NCBI RefSeq assembly: GCF_001870675.1
Contig: NZ_MEHT01000001.1
Span: 248,001 to 312,000, forward strand
Source: Roseinatronobacter thiooxidans
Lineage (GTDB): Bacteria > Pseudomonadota > Alphaproteobacteria > Rhodobacterales > Rhodobacteraceae
DNA length: 64,000 nt
Direction of reading: 5' to 3'
Below are positions 34,860 to 43,303 of the stretch, piece by piece. The position numbers and the translations under genes were made by a program. Numbering within the stretch: position 1 is the first letter of the stretch; the number at the start of each line of letters is the position of its first letter. Under the pieces are notes generated by a model. The model searched no databases and had not been told where the DNA came from. It was given only the letters and a program-made list of their open reading frames with translations.

Positions 34860-36086
34860 TCAGAGGTAGAAATCCAACTCTTCCTGCGCCTTGAGCAGGT
34901 CGCGCAAGCGGTGCGGGTCTTCGCCAAAGAAATAGACCAAGCCCCAATGCGTGCCAAAAGCTGTGCGTTTGGTCACTTTGGATTCCATTGGCGCGGCCAG
35001 TTCGTGGAATTCAAAATAGGGGTCATTTTCCGTTTCTTCGGGAATGCGCAATTCGCTGACCACGCGGCGGCGGGGGTAGACCCCGAAACAGCCCGCATGA
35101 CCCAGCGCATCCTTGACAGGGGTTGGAAAAAACGCGTCCAGTTCTTCCTGCGTTGCTTTCGGGTCGAAGGACAGCACCAGCGCCTGATAGGCATTAAAGC
35201 CGTACGCGCGTTCCATCAACTCGAACGCGTTGAAGCCGGGCGGGCGATAGGCCACTTCACCGAAATACATTGTGCCGTCATTGGTCACGAAATATTCGGG
35301 GTGGATGAAGCCGAAATCAATATCGAACACCTCGATCAGTTTCTCGATCTGTTCGGTGATCTTGCCGCGCCATTTTTCCAGCTCTGGCGTGGCGGGCACA
35401 AAGACGGAATAGCCCAGCGTGACATATTCCGAGATGTTCAGGAACTGGATCTTGCGGTCCTTGATCCATGCCTCGACCGCGAATTCCCAGCCATCCAGAT
35501 GCGATTCCAGCAGCGCGGGAAATTCGTCATCGGCAATCGCGGCCACATCATCGGGCGAACGGATGACGCGGTGGCCAAGGCAACCGGCCTTGTCGAACGC
35601 CTTGAAATGAATCGGGTCATTGGGGTCGCCATCCAGTTTCAGAAGTGTCTGGTTCACGCGCTTCAAAAAGCGGATCACATCGGATTGATCCATCGCTTCC
35701 TCGAAAATGCCCACGCGAATCCCGCCAAGCTGCGCGCGCCGTTTCATCAGCGACTTGTCGCGGAACAACATGGCCTGACCCAGCAGGCGGGGGTTGTCCA
35801 TCAGAACGGAATTCACCGCCCCGGCCCATTCGACAGTTTCCTCGAATAACGGGATCGAGACATCTACGCCCATATCCTTGAGCGTGGTCGCAAGCTCGTG
35901 CGAGCGGTCGTTCAAGCGCTCGAAATCCCAGCTGACAAAGGGAATATTGTGCTGCGTGGCATAGTCTTCTGCCCATTTCGGGGCCACGATGACATAGCGG
36001 CGATCAAACTTTTCCAACGCATCTATGCAACGCAGACTCCAGCCAAGGATTGCAATGTAACTCTTGTTCGGGTCTTTCGTCGGCAT
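34860..36086 (-). CDS. ATP-grasp domain ligase-like protein
   Basis: A 408-aa cytoplasmic protein with an ATP-grasp fold. The N-terminal pre-ATP-grasp domain begins SYIAILGWSLRCIDALEKF. The central domain has FRDKSLMKRRAQLGGI, where ATP-grasp enzymes hold the first lysine, VNQTLLKLDGDPND, and ESHLDGWEFAVEAWIKD. The metal-binding end is FGFIHPEYFVTNDGTMYFGEVAYRPPG. Such enzymes join a carboxylate to an amine or thiol. The ATG at 36086 has a clean GGAGA six bases upstream. It is the first gene of an apparent pair with the 660-aa protein. Confidence 0.85.
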   Translation of the reverse strand: MPTKDPNKSYIAILGWSLRCIDALEKFDRRYVIVAPKWAEDYATQHNIPFVSWDFERLNDRSHELATTLKDMGVDVSIPLFEETVEWAGAVNSVLMDNPRLLGQAMLFRDKSLMKRRAQLGGIRVGIFEEAMDQSDVIRFLKRVNQTLLKLDGDPNDPIHFKAFDKAGCLGHRVIRSPDDVAAIADDEFPALLESHLDGWEFAVEAWIKDRKIQFLNISEYVTLGYSVFVPATPELEKWRGKITEQIEKLIEVFDIDFGFIHPEYFVTNDGTMYFGEVAYRPPGFNAFELMERAYGFNAYQALVLSFDPKATQEELDAFFPTPVKDALGHAGCFGVYPRRRVVSELRIPEETENDPYFEFHELAAPMESKVTKRTAFGTHWGLVYFFGEDPHRLRDLLKAQEELDFYL

Positions 36087-36342
36087 GATCTCTCCTTCAT
36101 TACGGATCAACATATTGCAGCCCTGCCCCTGTGGCGGACAGGCCAATATGCTTCGCAGAAAGAAGTAACATGAATGCGGTCTGAATGACACAGCGCAGCG
36201 AAAATAAGTGAAAACTACAAGAAAATGTCCGATTCTTGCGAAGTTCTGAAACAAAGTGCGCCGCAATTATTTATTTTGGCAACAAAAATATTTTAGGCTG
36301 AAATCAGCGCAAGGTGCTGCATAGGCGTGGCACTATGCGGGC

Positions 36343-37170
36343 TTAGCCGGTGGATTTATCCAGCAGGCCGATATGTTGGGGTTGCTCTGCCTCTGCGGCG
36401 GCGGGGGTAAAGCCGCAATCGAACAGCACATCGGACCCTAAAGAGAAGGCGCGCATCTGCGGGCGCAGTGCATTGGCCAGCTCTGCGCTGGGGCTTGGCA
36501 GGGTCAGCCCTTGTGGGCCGCCGCCGATCAGCAGCGGCGCAATCGCCACTTGCAGGCGCGTCAGCAAGCCCGCTTCCAGAAACCGCGCGATGGTAATGCC
36601 GCCCCCTTCTATCAGCAGGGAATGCAGCCCTTCGGCGCGAAGCCGTGCGGAAATTTCGGCTGGGTCCAGTTGGTTCTTGTGCCGGTCCAGCCGGATAACC
36701 TGCACCCCGTTCGGGCGGGTGCGGTCTACGGCCTGAATGACAAAGCGGCGCGCGCCGTCATCGCGCAGGGCGGGCGCGTCATCGGGCAGGCGGCCTTGCG
36801 GGTCGATCACGATGCGGTCTGGGTTTGGGCCATCGCAAAGCCGCACTGTCAGGCGCGAGGAATCGTGCAGTGCTGTGCGCACCCCGATCACGACACCATC
36901 GACAAGCGCGCGCATCCGGTGCAGATGGGCCAGCCCGTCCGGCCCTGACACATCGCGCGCGTCGCCCGTGACTGTTGCTACGCGGCCATCCAGCGACTGG
37001 CCGATCTGCCCGACTGTCACTGGTCCCAGATCGCGCCGTGCCAATGGGCCATACAGGTCAAGCGCGGCACGCTCGCCCGCGCTCCATCTGCCGCAACAGG
37101 CGCATGCGCGCCCGCGTCTGATGTCCAGAATACGCGCCCAAGCTTTCGGGGTGACATCAACGAACAGCAT
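36343..37170 (-). CDS. RibD C-terminal (DHFR-like) reductase domain protein
   Basis: A 275-aa protein with the RibD_C/dihydrofolate-reductase-like fold that reduces the ribose ring of pyrimidine intermediates in riboflavin synthesis. TVGQIGQSLDGRVAT, DGVVIGVRTALHDSSRLTVR and SLLIEGGGITIARFLEAGL are the family landmarks. It lacks the N-terminal deaminase domain; instead a short Cys-containing segment (GRACACCGRW) precedes the reductase. It is last in a tight operon, overlapping the methyltransferase by 14 bp. With a PTPS-fold protein upstream, a pterin- or pyrimidine-derived product is plausible. Confidence 0.85.
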   Translation of the reverse strand: MLFVDVTPKAWARILDIRRGRACACCGRWSAGERAALDLYGPLARRDLGPVTVGQIGQSLDGRVATVTGDARDVSGPDGLAHLHRMRALVDGVVIGVRTALHDSSRLTVRLCDGPNPDRIVIDPQGRLPDDAPALRDDGARRFVIQAVDRTRPNGVQVIRLDRHKNQLDPAEISARLRAEGLHSLLIEGGGITIARFLEAGLLTRLQVAIAPLLIGGGPQGLTLPSPSAELANALRPQMRAFSLGSDVLFDCGFTPAAAEAEQPQHIGLLDKSTG

Positions 37171-37945
37171 GGCGTGCCTCGATCTGTGCGCGTCCGGGGA
37201 TGGCCAGAATATCCAGATGTCCGATGGTGCAGCGGGTGTTTTGCGCGGCCATCTGCCGCCTTTGCCCCCAGTCGCGGGCATTTTGCGCGCCCGCATCGGC
37301 GGCGGCCTGCGCAATGCCGCTGGTCAGGGCGATCTGCAATTCGGCCATATCGGGGCCAATGTGCCACGGGCTTTCGGCCTGTGCCACGTCAAACCCCTTT
37401 GCGCCCAAATGCTGCGCCGCGCGCCCTGCTGCATCTGGCCCAAGCGCTGGCCCAAGGCCCTTGTCGCTGCGCTGGTGGTGGTTGAAGGCGTGGGTTATCG
37501 CGGCATCTTCCGGGTCTTGTGGCGACCAGTGCATGATACCGTCATAGGACAGCGCAGCATAAAGCGGCGCATTCAGCCGTTCGGCAAGGGCCTGAACCCA
37601 AGCATCTGACACAAGGTCCAGCAGCGCCGAGGCCGTGACCAGCGTGGCCCCTTGCAGTGGTAAGGCGTCTATGTCTGCGATGTCTGCCTCCACCAGTTCT
37701 GCCCCGCCGCCGGCGACAGCGGCCGCAAGGGCCAGCAGGGCGGGGTCATTGTCTACAAACCGCCAACGCGCACCTTTGGGGAAGTGTTGCGCCATGGCCC
37801 GCCATGTGGCCCCTGTGCCGCAGCCCAGATCAACGATCAGCGGTTCTGGCCCCGCCGCCTGCACCGCGCGGCGCAACAGCGCCCCATCGCGCGCCGCCAG
37901 ATCGGCAGGCTCTCGCAAGGCAAGCCAGTCGGCGGAAAACCCCAT
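37157..37945 (-). CDS. Class I SAM-dependent methyltransferase
   Basis: A 262-aa methyltransferase. Motif I is LIVDLGCGTGATWRAMA, motif II is WRFVDNDPALLALA, and the acidic adenine segment is LVEADIADID. The later segment ALSYDGIMHWSPQDPEDA is unusual and may shape the substrate pocket. It lies between the PTPS-fold gene (2-bp gap) and the RibD_C gene (14-bp overlap), so the three are surely co-translated. The substrate is unknown. Confidence 0.87.
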   Translation of the reverse strand: MGFSADWLALREPADLAARDGALLRRAVQAAGPEPLIVDLGCGTGATWRAMAQHFPKGARWRFVDNDPALLALAAAVAGGGAELVEADIADIDALPLQGATLVTASALLDLVSDAWVQALAERLNAPLYAALSYDGIMHWSPQDPEDAAITHAFNHHQRSDKGLGPALGPDAAGRAAQHLGAKGFDVAQAESPWHIGPDMAELQIALTSGIAQAAADAGAQNARDWGQRRQMAAQNTRCTIGHLDILAIPGRAQIEARHAVR

Positions 37946-37947
37946 GG

Positions 37948-38343
37948 TTAGATGCTCCCCTCATACCAAGCGCGGGCAAGATGGCTTTCATGCAGCATGA
38001 TGCGCAGCCGCAGCACGCGCCCTGCATCAGACAACTGCCCCGCGCGCACGCGCATGGCCATCTGGTCAAAGATATGGCGGCACAGAAATTCGGTGGTGGT
38101 GAACTTGCCCTCGAATTCGGGCACTTCGTCCAGATTCTTGTAGCGCAGCGGTGCCAGCACTTGGGCCAGCGCATCGGTTGCAAGGCCAATATCGACAACA
38201 AGGCCATGCTGGTCGATGTCTTCGGTCATGAAGGCGGCATCGACTGTGAAGGTTGCGCCATGCATTCCCTGTGCAGGGCCAAACACGGGCGAGGGCAGGG
38301 AATGGCCGATCATGATATGATCACGGACTTCGACAGCGAACAT
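37948..38343 (-). CDS. Divergent 6-pyruvoyl-tetrahydropterin synthase/QueD-fold protein
   Basis: A 131-aa tunnelling-fold protein. The N-terminal IGHSL and MHGATF align with the H...HGH zinc site, but the third His is Ala. The Cys four residues before HGH is also Ala, and the catalytic Asp-His pair (usual LDHxxLN) reads LRYKNLD. The late pterin-anchoring Glu is kept (IMLHES). So the fold and substrate anchor appear present while the standard catalytic residues are not. The operon is dehydrogenase, this gene, methyltransferase, RibD_C. It probably performs a different reaction from QueD/PTPS, or binds a pterin without turning it over. Confidence 0.8.
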   Translation of the reverse strand: MFAVEVRDHIMIGHSLPSPVFGPAQGMHGATFTVDAAFMTEDIDQHGLVVDIGLATDALAQVLAPLRYKNLDEVPEFEGKFTTTEFLCRHIFDQMAMRVRAGQLSDAGRVLRLRIMLHESHLARAWYEGSI

Positions 38344-38352
38344 GGGGTTCTC

Positions 38353-39306
38353 CTATTCGGGGGTGTAGCGGATGCGGTGGCACAAGGTGCCGGTGTCAGA
38401 CAGGATCGCGCCATAGCGCGCGGGCAGATCGTTGAACAGCGTCTCTCCTGAAACAAGCGCGTCCAGCGCGGGGTCGGCCAGCAATTCCAGCGCTTTCGCC
38501 ATGCGGCGTGCATAATTCCAGCGCGGCGCGCGTGCAGTTGGCAGGGTGCCCACTTGCGAGCTGACAAGCCGCAAGCGGCGGCTGTGGAACGCGCCGCCAA
38601 GGGGCAGGGGTGTTGCGCCCGCGCCGTGCCAGCTGCCCTCGACGATCGTGGCCTCTTGGCCTGCGCACTCCAGTGCCAGCGCCAGCCCCTGGGGTGTTGC
38701 CGACAGATGCACGACCACATCGCAGTCTTTGGGCGCATCAAGGGGTTGGGCAAAGCGGCACCCGAGTGCTTGCGCGATTTCTTCGCGTTGCGGGTTCACA
38801 TCGACCAGCGTGACATCTGCGCCCGGCAGGCGCGCTGCCAGATAGCCTGTCAGCGCCCCCACAACGCCTGCGCCGATCACGGCAATCCGGTCGCCCGCGC
38901 CTGCGCCGCTGTCCCACAGAATGTTCAGCGCCGTTTCCATATTGGCCGCCAGCACTGCGCGCGCGGGGGGCAGACCATCGGGCAAAGGGGTCAGGGCTGC
39001 ATCAGGCAGGCGAAACCGCGACTGGTGCGGGTGCAGTGCAAACACAATGCGGCCCGCAAGCGGGCCTTCCAGCACGCGCCCCACAGCGCAATAGCCGTAT
39101 TTCACCGGAAACGGGAAATCCCCTTCTTGCGCAGGGCCGCGCATGCGGGTGTGCTCGCTTTCCGGCACGCGCCCTTCAAATACCAGCCGTTCCGTGCCGC
39201 GGCTGATGCCGGAATACAGCATTTCCACCAGATCGCCCTTGCCCATGGCACAAGGGCGCAATTCGGCCTGTTCCGGGCCGATACACCATAGCGCGTATTC
39301 CGTCAT
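38353..39306 (-). CDS. Medium-chain (zinc-type) alcohol dehydrogenase-like protein
   Basis: A 317-aa MDR-superfamily oxidoreductase. The Rossmann loop is IAVIGAGVVGALTGYLAARL, followed by VTLVDVNPQRE. The N-terminal catalytic domain is short and lacks the usual GHE zinc motif and structural Cys cluster, so it may be zinc-independent. I chose the ATG at 39306; in-frame sequence upstream to 39513 lies in the promoter region. It is first in the four-gene operon and nine bp from the PTPS-fold gene. Confidence 0.84.
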   Translation of the reverse strand: MTEYALWCIGPEQAELRPCAMGKGDLVEMLYSGISRGTERLVFEGRVPESEHTRMRGPAQEGDFPFPVKYGYCAVGRVLEGPLAGRIVFALHPHQSRFRLPDAALTPLPDGLPPARAVLAANMETALNILWDSGAGAGDRIAVIGAGVVGALTGYLAARLPGADVTLVDVNPQREEIAQALGCRFAQPLDAPKDCDVVVHLSATPQGLALALECAGQEATIVEGSWHGAGATPLPLGGAFHSRRLRLVSSQVGTLPTARAPRWNYARRMAKALELLADPALDALVSGETLFNDLPARYGAILSDTGTLCHRIRYTPE

Positions 39307-39575
39307 GGCAGCACCCGCCTTTGGTGGGGTACCATAGCCTGCAGCCCCGCGCCGCAGAACGCCCGCGCGCTGTCGCCTGAAAGCCCGCCCCACCCGTAGG
39401 TGTATGAAACAAAAGGCACTGGATGCATGGTAGTCCTGTTTATTGCCAAGCGTGTTGAGATGTAGCCCTGTATGGGCCAAGGCAAGCATGCCGCGCGGCA
39501 AAGTGTCGCCCAAGCCCCATTGGACCGGCGCGATACCGCGCTAGTTTACGCCAGAATGCAAGAAAGGTTGACCAG

Positions 39576-40307
39576 ATGGACCGTTGGCTGGGCCTCGCCA
39601 GATCGTTGATTATTTATCACAATCCCGCGATGATGCGCGGGTGGCGCAGGTTTTACAGTGAAATCCTGCGGCCCGGTGATGTGGTTTTCGATGTGGGCGC
39701 GCATGTCGGCACCCGCGCGCGGGCCATGCGCCGCGCGGGCGCAAAGGTTGTCGCGCTAGAGCCGCAATCGCTGTTTGCCAGCTATCTGCGCTTTACCCTG
39801 CCGCGCGATATTGTGCTGCTGGAAGCCGCCGTTGGCGCGACCGAGACGGTTGCCGAAATGGCCGTGTCATCGCGCCACCCCACTGTGTCATCCCTGCAAT
39901 CGAGCTTTGTGGCAGGTGCTGCGAAAGCGCCGGGGTTTGACCATGTGCGCTGGGATCGGGTGCAAAAGGTGCAGATGGTCACGCTGGACGGGCTGATCGC
40001 GCGGCACGGTTTGCCAAGCTATATCAAGATCGATGTCGAGGGGTTCGAGCTGGATGTATTGTCCGGCCTGTCGCGCGCGGTGCCGATGCTGTCGGTCGAG
40101 TATCTGCCGGGCTTTCCAGACCTGACCCATGCGGTGCTGGACCGCATAGAGGAATTGGGCAAATACCGCTTCAACCCTGTTGTCGGGGAAAACGCGGCGT
40201 TTCTGTGGCCGGACTGGCGCAGCGGGGCTGAAATGCGTGAATGGCTGGCGGGGTTGCCCACTGACGCCCCCTCGGGCGATGTGTTTGCACAGGTTGTGCT
40301 GGAATAA
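39576..40307 (+). CDS. FkbM family methyltransferase
   Basis: A 243-aa SAM-dependent methyltransferase of the FkbM type. Motif I is DVVFDVGAHVGTRARAMRRAG, followed by VVALEPQSLFASYL. The family hallmark IKIDVEGFELDVLSGL is present, as is the usual VQMVTLDGLIARHGLP. FkbM enzymes O-methylate sugars, lipids or natural products. It is divergent from the pteridine-like operon, and its stop lies six bp from the convergent phosphatase gene. Confidence 0.88.
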   Translation: MDRWLGLARSLIIYHNPAMMRGWRRFYSEILRPGDVVFDVGAHVGTRARAMRRAGAKVVALEPQSLFASYLRFTLPRDIVLLEAAVGATETVAEMAVSSRHPTVSSLQSSFVAGAAKAPGFDHVRWDRVQKVQMVTLDGLIARHGLPSYIKIDVEGFELDVLSGLSRAVPMLSVEYLPGFPDLTHAVLDRIEELGKYRFNPVVGENAAFLWPDWRSGAEMREWLAGLPTDAPSGDVFAQVVLE

Positions 40308-40313
40308 CGCGCA

Positions 40314-41096
40314 TCATTGGCCCCGAAGGCAGGCGGCGAAGGCCGGAAACAGGGCAGGGGTGGCGGTGATGACGGTGCCTGTGGCCTCTGGCCGCTCGGC
40401 CATATGCCAGCCTTCGACCTGCGCGCCCGCCTCGCGCAGCAGGACAAGCCCTGCGGCAATGTCCCAAGGCTGCAAGCGCCGTTCCCAGAACCCGTCCAGC
40501 CGCCCTGACGCGACATAGGCCAGATCGAGCGCCGCCGCCCCCATGCGCCGCACGCCTGCACATTGGGGCATAAGCCGCGCAATGTCGGCGGCGTGCGCGT
40601 CTATATGCGCCATGCCGCCGAAGGGGATGCCGGTGCCGAACAGGGCATCGCCAAGCCGGGCCGTTTCGGCCACCTGTATGGGCTGGCCGTTCAGCGTTGC
40701 GCCTGCGCCGCGCGTGGCGGCGAATGTCTCGCGCCGCACGGGGTCATGCACCACGCCAAGGGTCAGTTCGCCCGCATCTTCCAGCGCGATGGACACGGCC
40801 CAATGGCCGATGCCGCGCAGGAAATTGGTGGTGCCGTCCAGCGGGTCCACGATCCAGCGCCGCGCGGTTGTGCCTGCGGCGCCGGTTTCCTCGCCCAGCC
40901 AGCTGTCGGTGGGGCGTGCAAGGACAAGGGCCGCGCGCAAGTGGTCTTCGGCGGCGCGGTCGGCCTGAGAGACGAAATCGCCCGCGCGCTTGGTCGTCAC
41001 GCGCAGTTGCGCGCGCGTGGCCCAATGGGCGCGCAATATCTCGCCTGCCTCTTGCGCCACGCGCAGCGCCAGTGAAAGGTCATTTTCCTGTGTCAC
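40314..41096 (-). CDS. Inositol monophosphatase family protein
   Basis: A 260-aa lithium-sensitive-type phosphatase (IMPase/SuhB/CysQ superfamily). Metal-binding motifs are GEETGAAG, WIVDPLDGTTNFLRG and GAAALDLAYVASGRLDGFWE. Members act on inositol phosphates, 3'-phosphoadenosine nucleotides or histidinol phosphate; the sequence alone does not say which, but DPLDGTTNF is typical of SuhB-like enzymes. The start is a GTG. It is convergent with the FkbM gene. Confidence 0.88.
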   Translation of the reverse strand: MTQENDLSLALRVAQEAGEILRAHWATRAQLRVTTKRAGDFVSQADRAAEDHLRAALVLARPTDSWLGEETGAAGTTARRWIVDPLDGTTNFLRGIGHWAVSIALEDAGELTLGVVHDPVRRETFAATRGAGATLNGQPIQVAETARLGDALFGTGIPFGGMAHIDAHAADIARLMPQCAGVRRMGAAALDLAYVASGRLDGFWERRLQPWDIAAGLVLLREAGAQVEGWHMAERPEATGTVITATPALFPAFAACLRGQ

Positions 41097-41135
41097 GGTA
41101 TGGTTTGCCTGTGGGTAGTGGGGGCTGCGTAAAAC

Positions 41136-41774
41136 CTAGGGCACATCACGGCCACAGCCAGCCTTGCGGGCCACGATATAGGGGTTTTGGGCATAGGCCC
41201 CGAAAATGCGCTGCTCGACAATCTCGAACCCTGCATCTTCCAGTGCCTGGCGTAACTGCGCGACACTTAGCATCGTGGCGACCGGAAACACCCCAAACAC
41301 CCGCAGCACCGCAAACAGCGCGCGCAGCCACAGTTTTACATCTGCAAAACACCATGTCTTGCAGATCAGCAGGCCATGCGGTTGCAGGCTGGCATGGATG
41401 CGGGCCAGCAGTTCGGGCATATCGTCCACCAGATGCAGCAGGTTGAAGGCGCAGATTGCATCGAACGGGCCATCTTCCAGCGCGTGCCGGGCGTCGGCAA
41501 TTTTAAAGCTCACCCCCTCGGCCCCCGGTTTGGATTGCGCAATGCGCACCATTTCGCCCGAAAAGTCGGTGGCAACCCATTGCGCGACCTTCGGCGCAAG
41601 ATGAATGGCCGTGCCACCTGTGCCACAGCCAAGTTCCAACACGCGGTCGGTGGTGCGCAGATGGGCCGCAGTGGCCGCCAGCATCGCATCATAGGCAGGC
41701 ACGTCTTTCAGCGGGCGCGCGGCATAGCGCTGCGCGATCCTGTCCCAGAAGCGGCGGTTTTTGTGGCGCGTCAT
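41136..41774 (-). CDS. Class I SAM-dependent methyltransferase
   Basis: A 212-aa methyltransferase of the UbiE/Methyltransf_11 type. Motif I is RVLELGCGTGGTAIHLAP, then WVATDFSGEMVRIAQSK, then DAICAFNLLHLVDD. The C-terminal half has a hydrophobic segment (LWLRALFAVLRVFGVF) that may touch the membrane, as in lipid or quinone methyltransferases. I chose the ATG at 41774; the frame is open further upstream but that would overlap the CIA30 gene. It shares its strand with the CIA30 and stress-protein genes. Confidence 0.86.
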   Translation of the reverse strand: MTRHKNRRFWDRIAQRYAARPLKDVPAYDAMLAATAAHLRTTDRVLELGCGTGGTAIHLAPKVAQWVATDFSGEMVRIAQSKPGAEGVSFKIADARHALEDGPFDAICAFNLLHLVDDMPELLARIHASLQPHGLLICKTWCFADVKLWLRALFAVLRVFGVFPVATMLSVAQLRQALEDAGFEIVEQRIFGAYAQNPYIVARKAGCGRDVP

Positions 41775-41796
41775 GGGGGCGGTCCTTCGCTTTGGG

Positions 41797-42354
41797 TCAG
41801 TAAAAGCCGATTTCGCGCAGCTCGATTTCCGCGTCATGGTCGCGCCCGAAGGCCACAATGGCAACAGAGCGCAGACTGCCCACACGCGGCACGGCCCGCA
41901 GCAACGCGCCAGAGGGGGAAAACGCATCCAGCGGAATGCGGATTTCTGCCCATGTGCCTGTCACGTCAAACCCTGCCTGATAATATTGCCACGGCAAAAC
42001 TGTGCCGCTGGTGCGCAAATGCACAAAGTAGCGCTGGTCATTGCCGCGCACGACCAGCCGCAGGCCTTGGGTGCCATCTGGTGGCGGGGCTTGCAGGTCC
42101 AGCCGCATCTGGATGAAGCCGCCATTATTCGCCGTGCTGACACGTCCTGTCATGCGCGCAAAGGCGACACTGCCCTCTTGTCGCATTTCGACCTGCCCGG
42201 TCGAGATGCCGCCCATCACGCCATCCGAGAAGAACCGCCAGCGCGTTTCAGGCTGCATGGTGAAATCTTCGATCAGGGTCTGGCTGGCCAGCATACCGGG
42301 GGCAGTGGTGCAGGCCAAAAGCGTGGCGATGAGGACTGGTCTGAAAATGTGCAT
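41797..42354 (-). CDS. CIA30-domain secreted protein
   Basis: A 185-aa protein with a signal peptide (residues 1-23, ending GMLAS) and a complex-I intermediate-associated protein 30 (CIA30/NDUFAF1-like) beta-sandwich. The family landmarks are WRFFSDGVMGGISTGQVE and NNGGFIQMRLDL. In bacteria this domain is galactose-binding-like and of unclear role. Export to the periplasm is predicted from the signal peptide. It sits 22 bp upstream of the methyltransferase gene, so the two may be co-transcribed. Confidence 0.85.
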   Translation of the reverse strand: MHIFRPVLIATLLACTTAPGMLASQTLIEDFTMQPETRWRFFSDGVMGGISTGQVEMRQEGSVAFARMTGRVSTANNGGFIQMRLDLQAPPPDGTQGLRLVVRGNDQRYFVHLRTSGTVLPWQYYQAGFDVTGTWAEIRIPLDAFSPSGALLRAVPRVGSLRSVAIVAFGRDHDAEIELREIGFY

Positions 42355-42426
42355 CTGGTCCTTGGGAGAGAGCGAGGGGCGCGCGGGCGGGTATATCCGG
42401 GGTGATATGACCCGCCGCGCCTGTGA

Positions 42427-43290
42427 TCATCTGGTCAGAACAACCGGCACCTTGCAAGAGCGGATCATGGCCGTGGTGGTGGACCCGATGATCAGGGTGC
42501 GGATGCGCGAATGCCCGTATGCGCCCATCACCAGCAGGTCAATCTGTGCCTCATCGATCAGCTTGCCAAGCGCGGTTTCCGGCTGGCCCGCAATGACAGA
42601 GGTTTCAGCGTCCAGCCCTGCCGCTTTCAGCAGCGCTTTTGCGTCTTCCAGCCCCTTTTTCACCTCTGCCGTGGGGGTGCCCACTGTCACGACATGCACC
42701 TGCAAGCCCTGAAACAGCGGGCTGCGGGCAATGTGGTCGATGGCTTTCATTGCCGATACGCCGCCGTCATAGGCGACCAGCACTTTCGAGATGGGTTTGA
42801 ACGCGCGCGAGGCTACGAAAACAGGTTTCGTGCTGGCGCGGATGATTCGCTCTAAGTTCGATCCAAGATGGCCCTTGGCGAAATCCGCCGCCTCGCCGCG
42901 CTTGCCGATCATGATAACGCGGGCGTCTTTTTCGATCTCGCCCACGGCCTCGACAATGTCGCCCTGCCGCAGGCGGGTGGTGATTTCATTGACGCCGGCC
43001 TTGTCCAGAATGGCGCGGGCATCTTCCAGAATGGCGCGGCCCCGATGGCTGGTCAGCTTGGCGCGCTGTGCGTCCAGTTCGGCCAGTTCCTGCAACAGGG
43101 CGGTGCGCGCGCCCAGTTTGATTGTGCCAGAGAAATCTGCCGCTTCGGGTGCGTCGCGCCGCCCAAGGACATGGATCAACTCTACCGGCGCGTCGGTGCG
43201 CTGGGAAATCCATGCAGCATGGTCGCAAACGCTGGCGGAATAAACAGACCCGTCAACAAGGGCCACGATTTTTTGTGGGTGTTCAGTCAT
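42427..43290 (-). CDS. Universal stress protein, tandem UspA domains
   Basis: A 287-aa cytoplasmic protein with two Usp domains. The first starts KIVALVDGSVYSASVCDHA; the second starts KVLVAYDGGVSAMKAIDH and ends with the ATP-binding signature VMGAYGHSRIRTLIIGSTT. The first domain has MIGKRG where the full G-2x-G-9x-G(S/T) signature would be, so it is probably degenerate. It lies 13 bp downstream of a SulP transporter, a frequent pairing in bacteria in which the Usp protein may modulate transport. Confidence 0.9.
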   Translation of the reverse strand: MTEHPQKIVALVDGSVYSASVCDHAAWISQRTDAPVELIHVLGRRDAPEAADFSGTIKLGARTALLQELAELDAQRAKLTSHRGRAILEDARAILDKAGVNEITTRLRQGDIVEAVGEIEKDARVIMIGKRGEAADFAKGHLGSNLERIIRASTKPVFVASRAFKPISKVLVAYDGGVSAMKAIDHIARSPLFQGLQVHVVTVGTPTAEVKKGLEDAKALLKAAGLDAETSVIAGQPETALGKLIDEAQIDLLVMGAYGHSRIRTLIIGSTTTAMIRSCKVPVVLTR

Positions 43291-43303
43291 GGTCTATCCC
43301 TTT

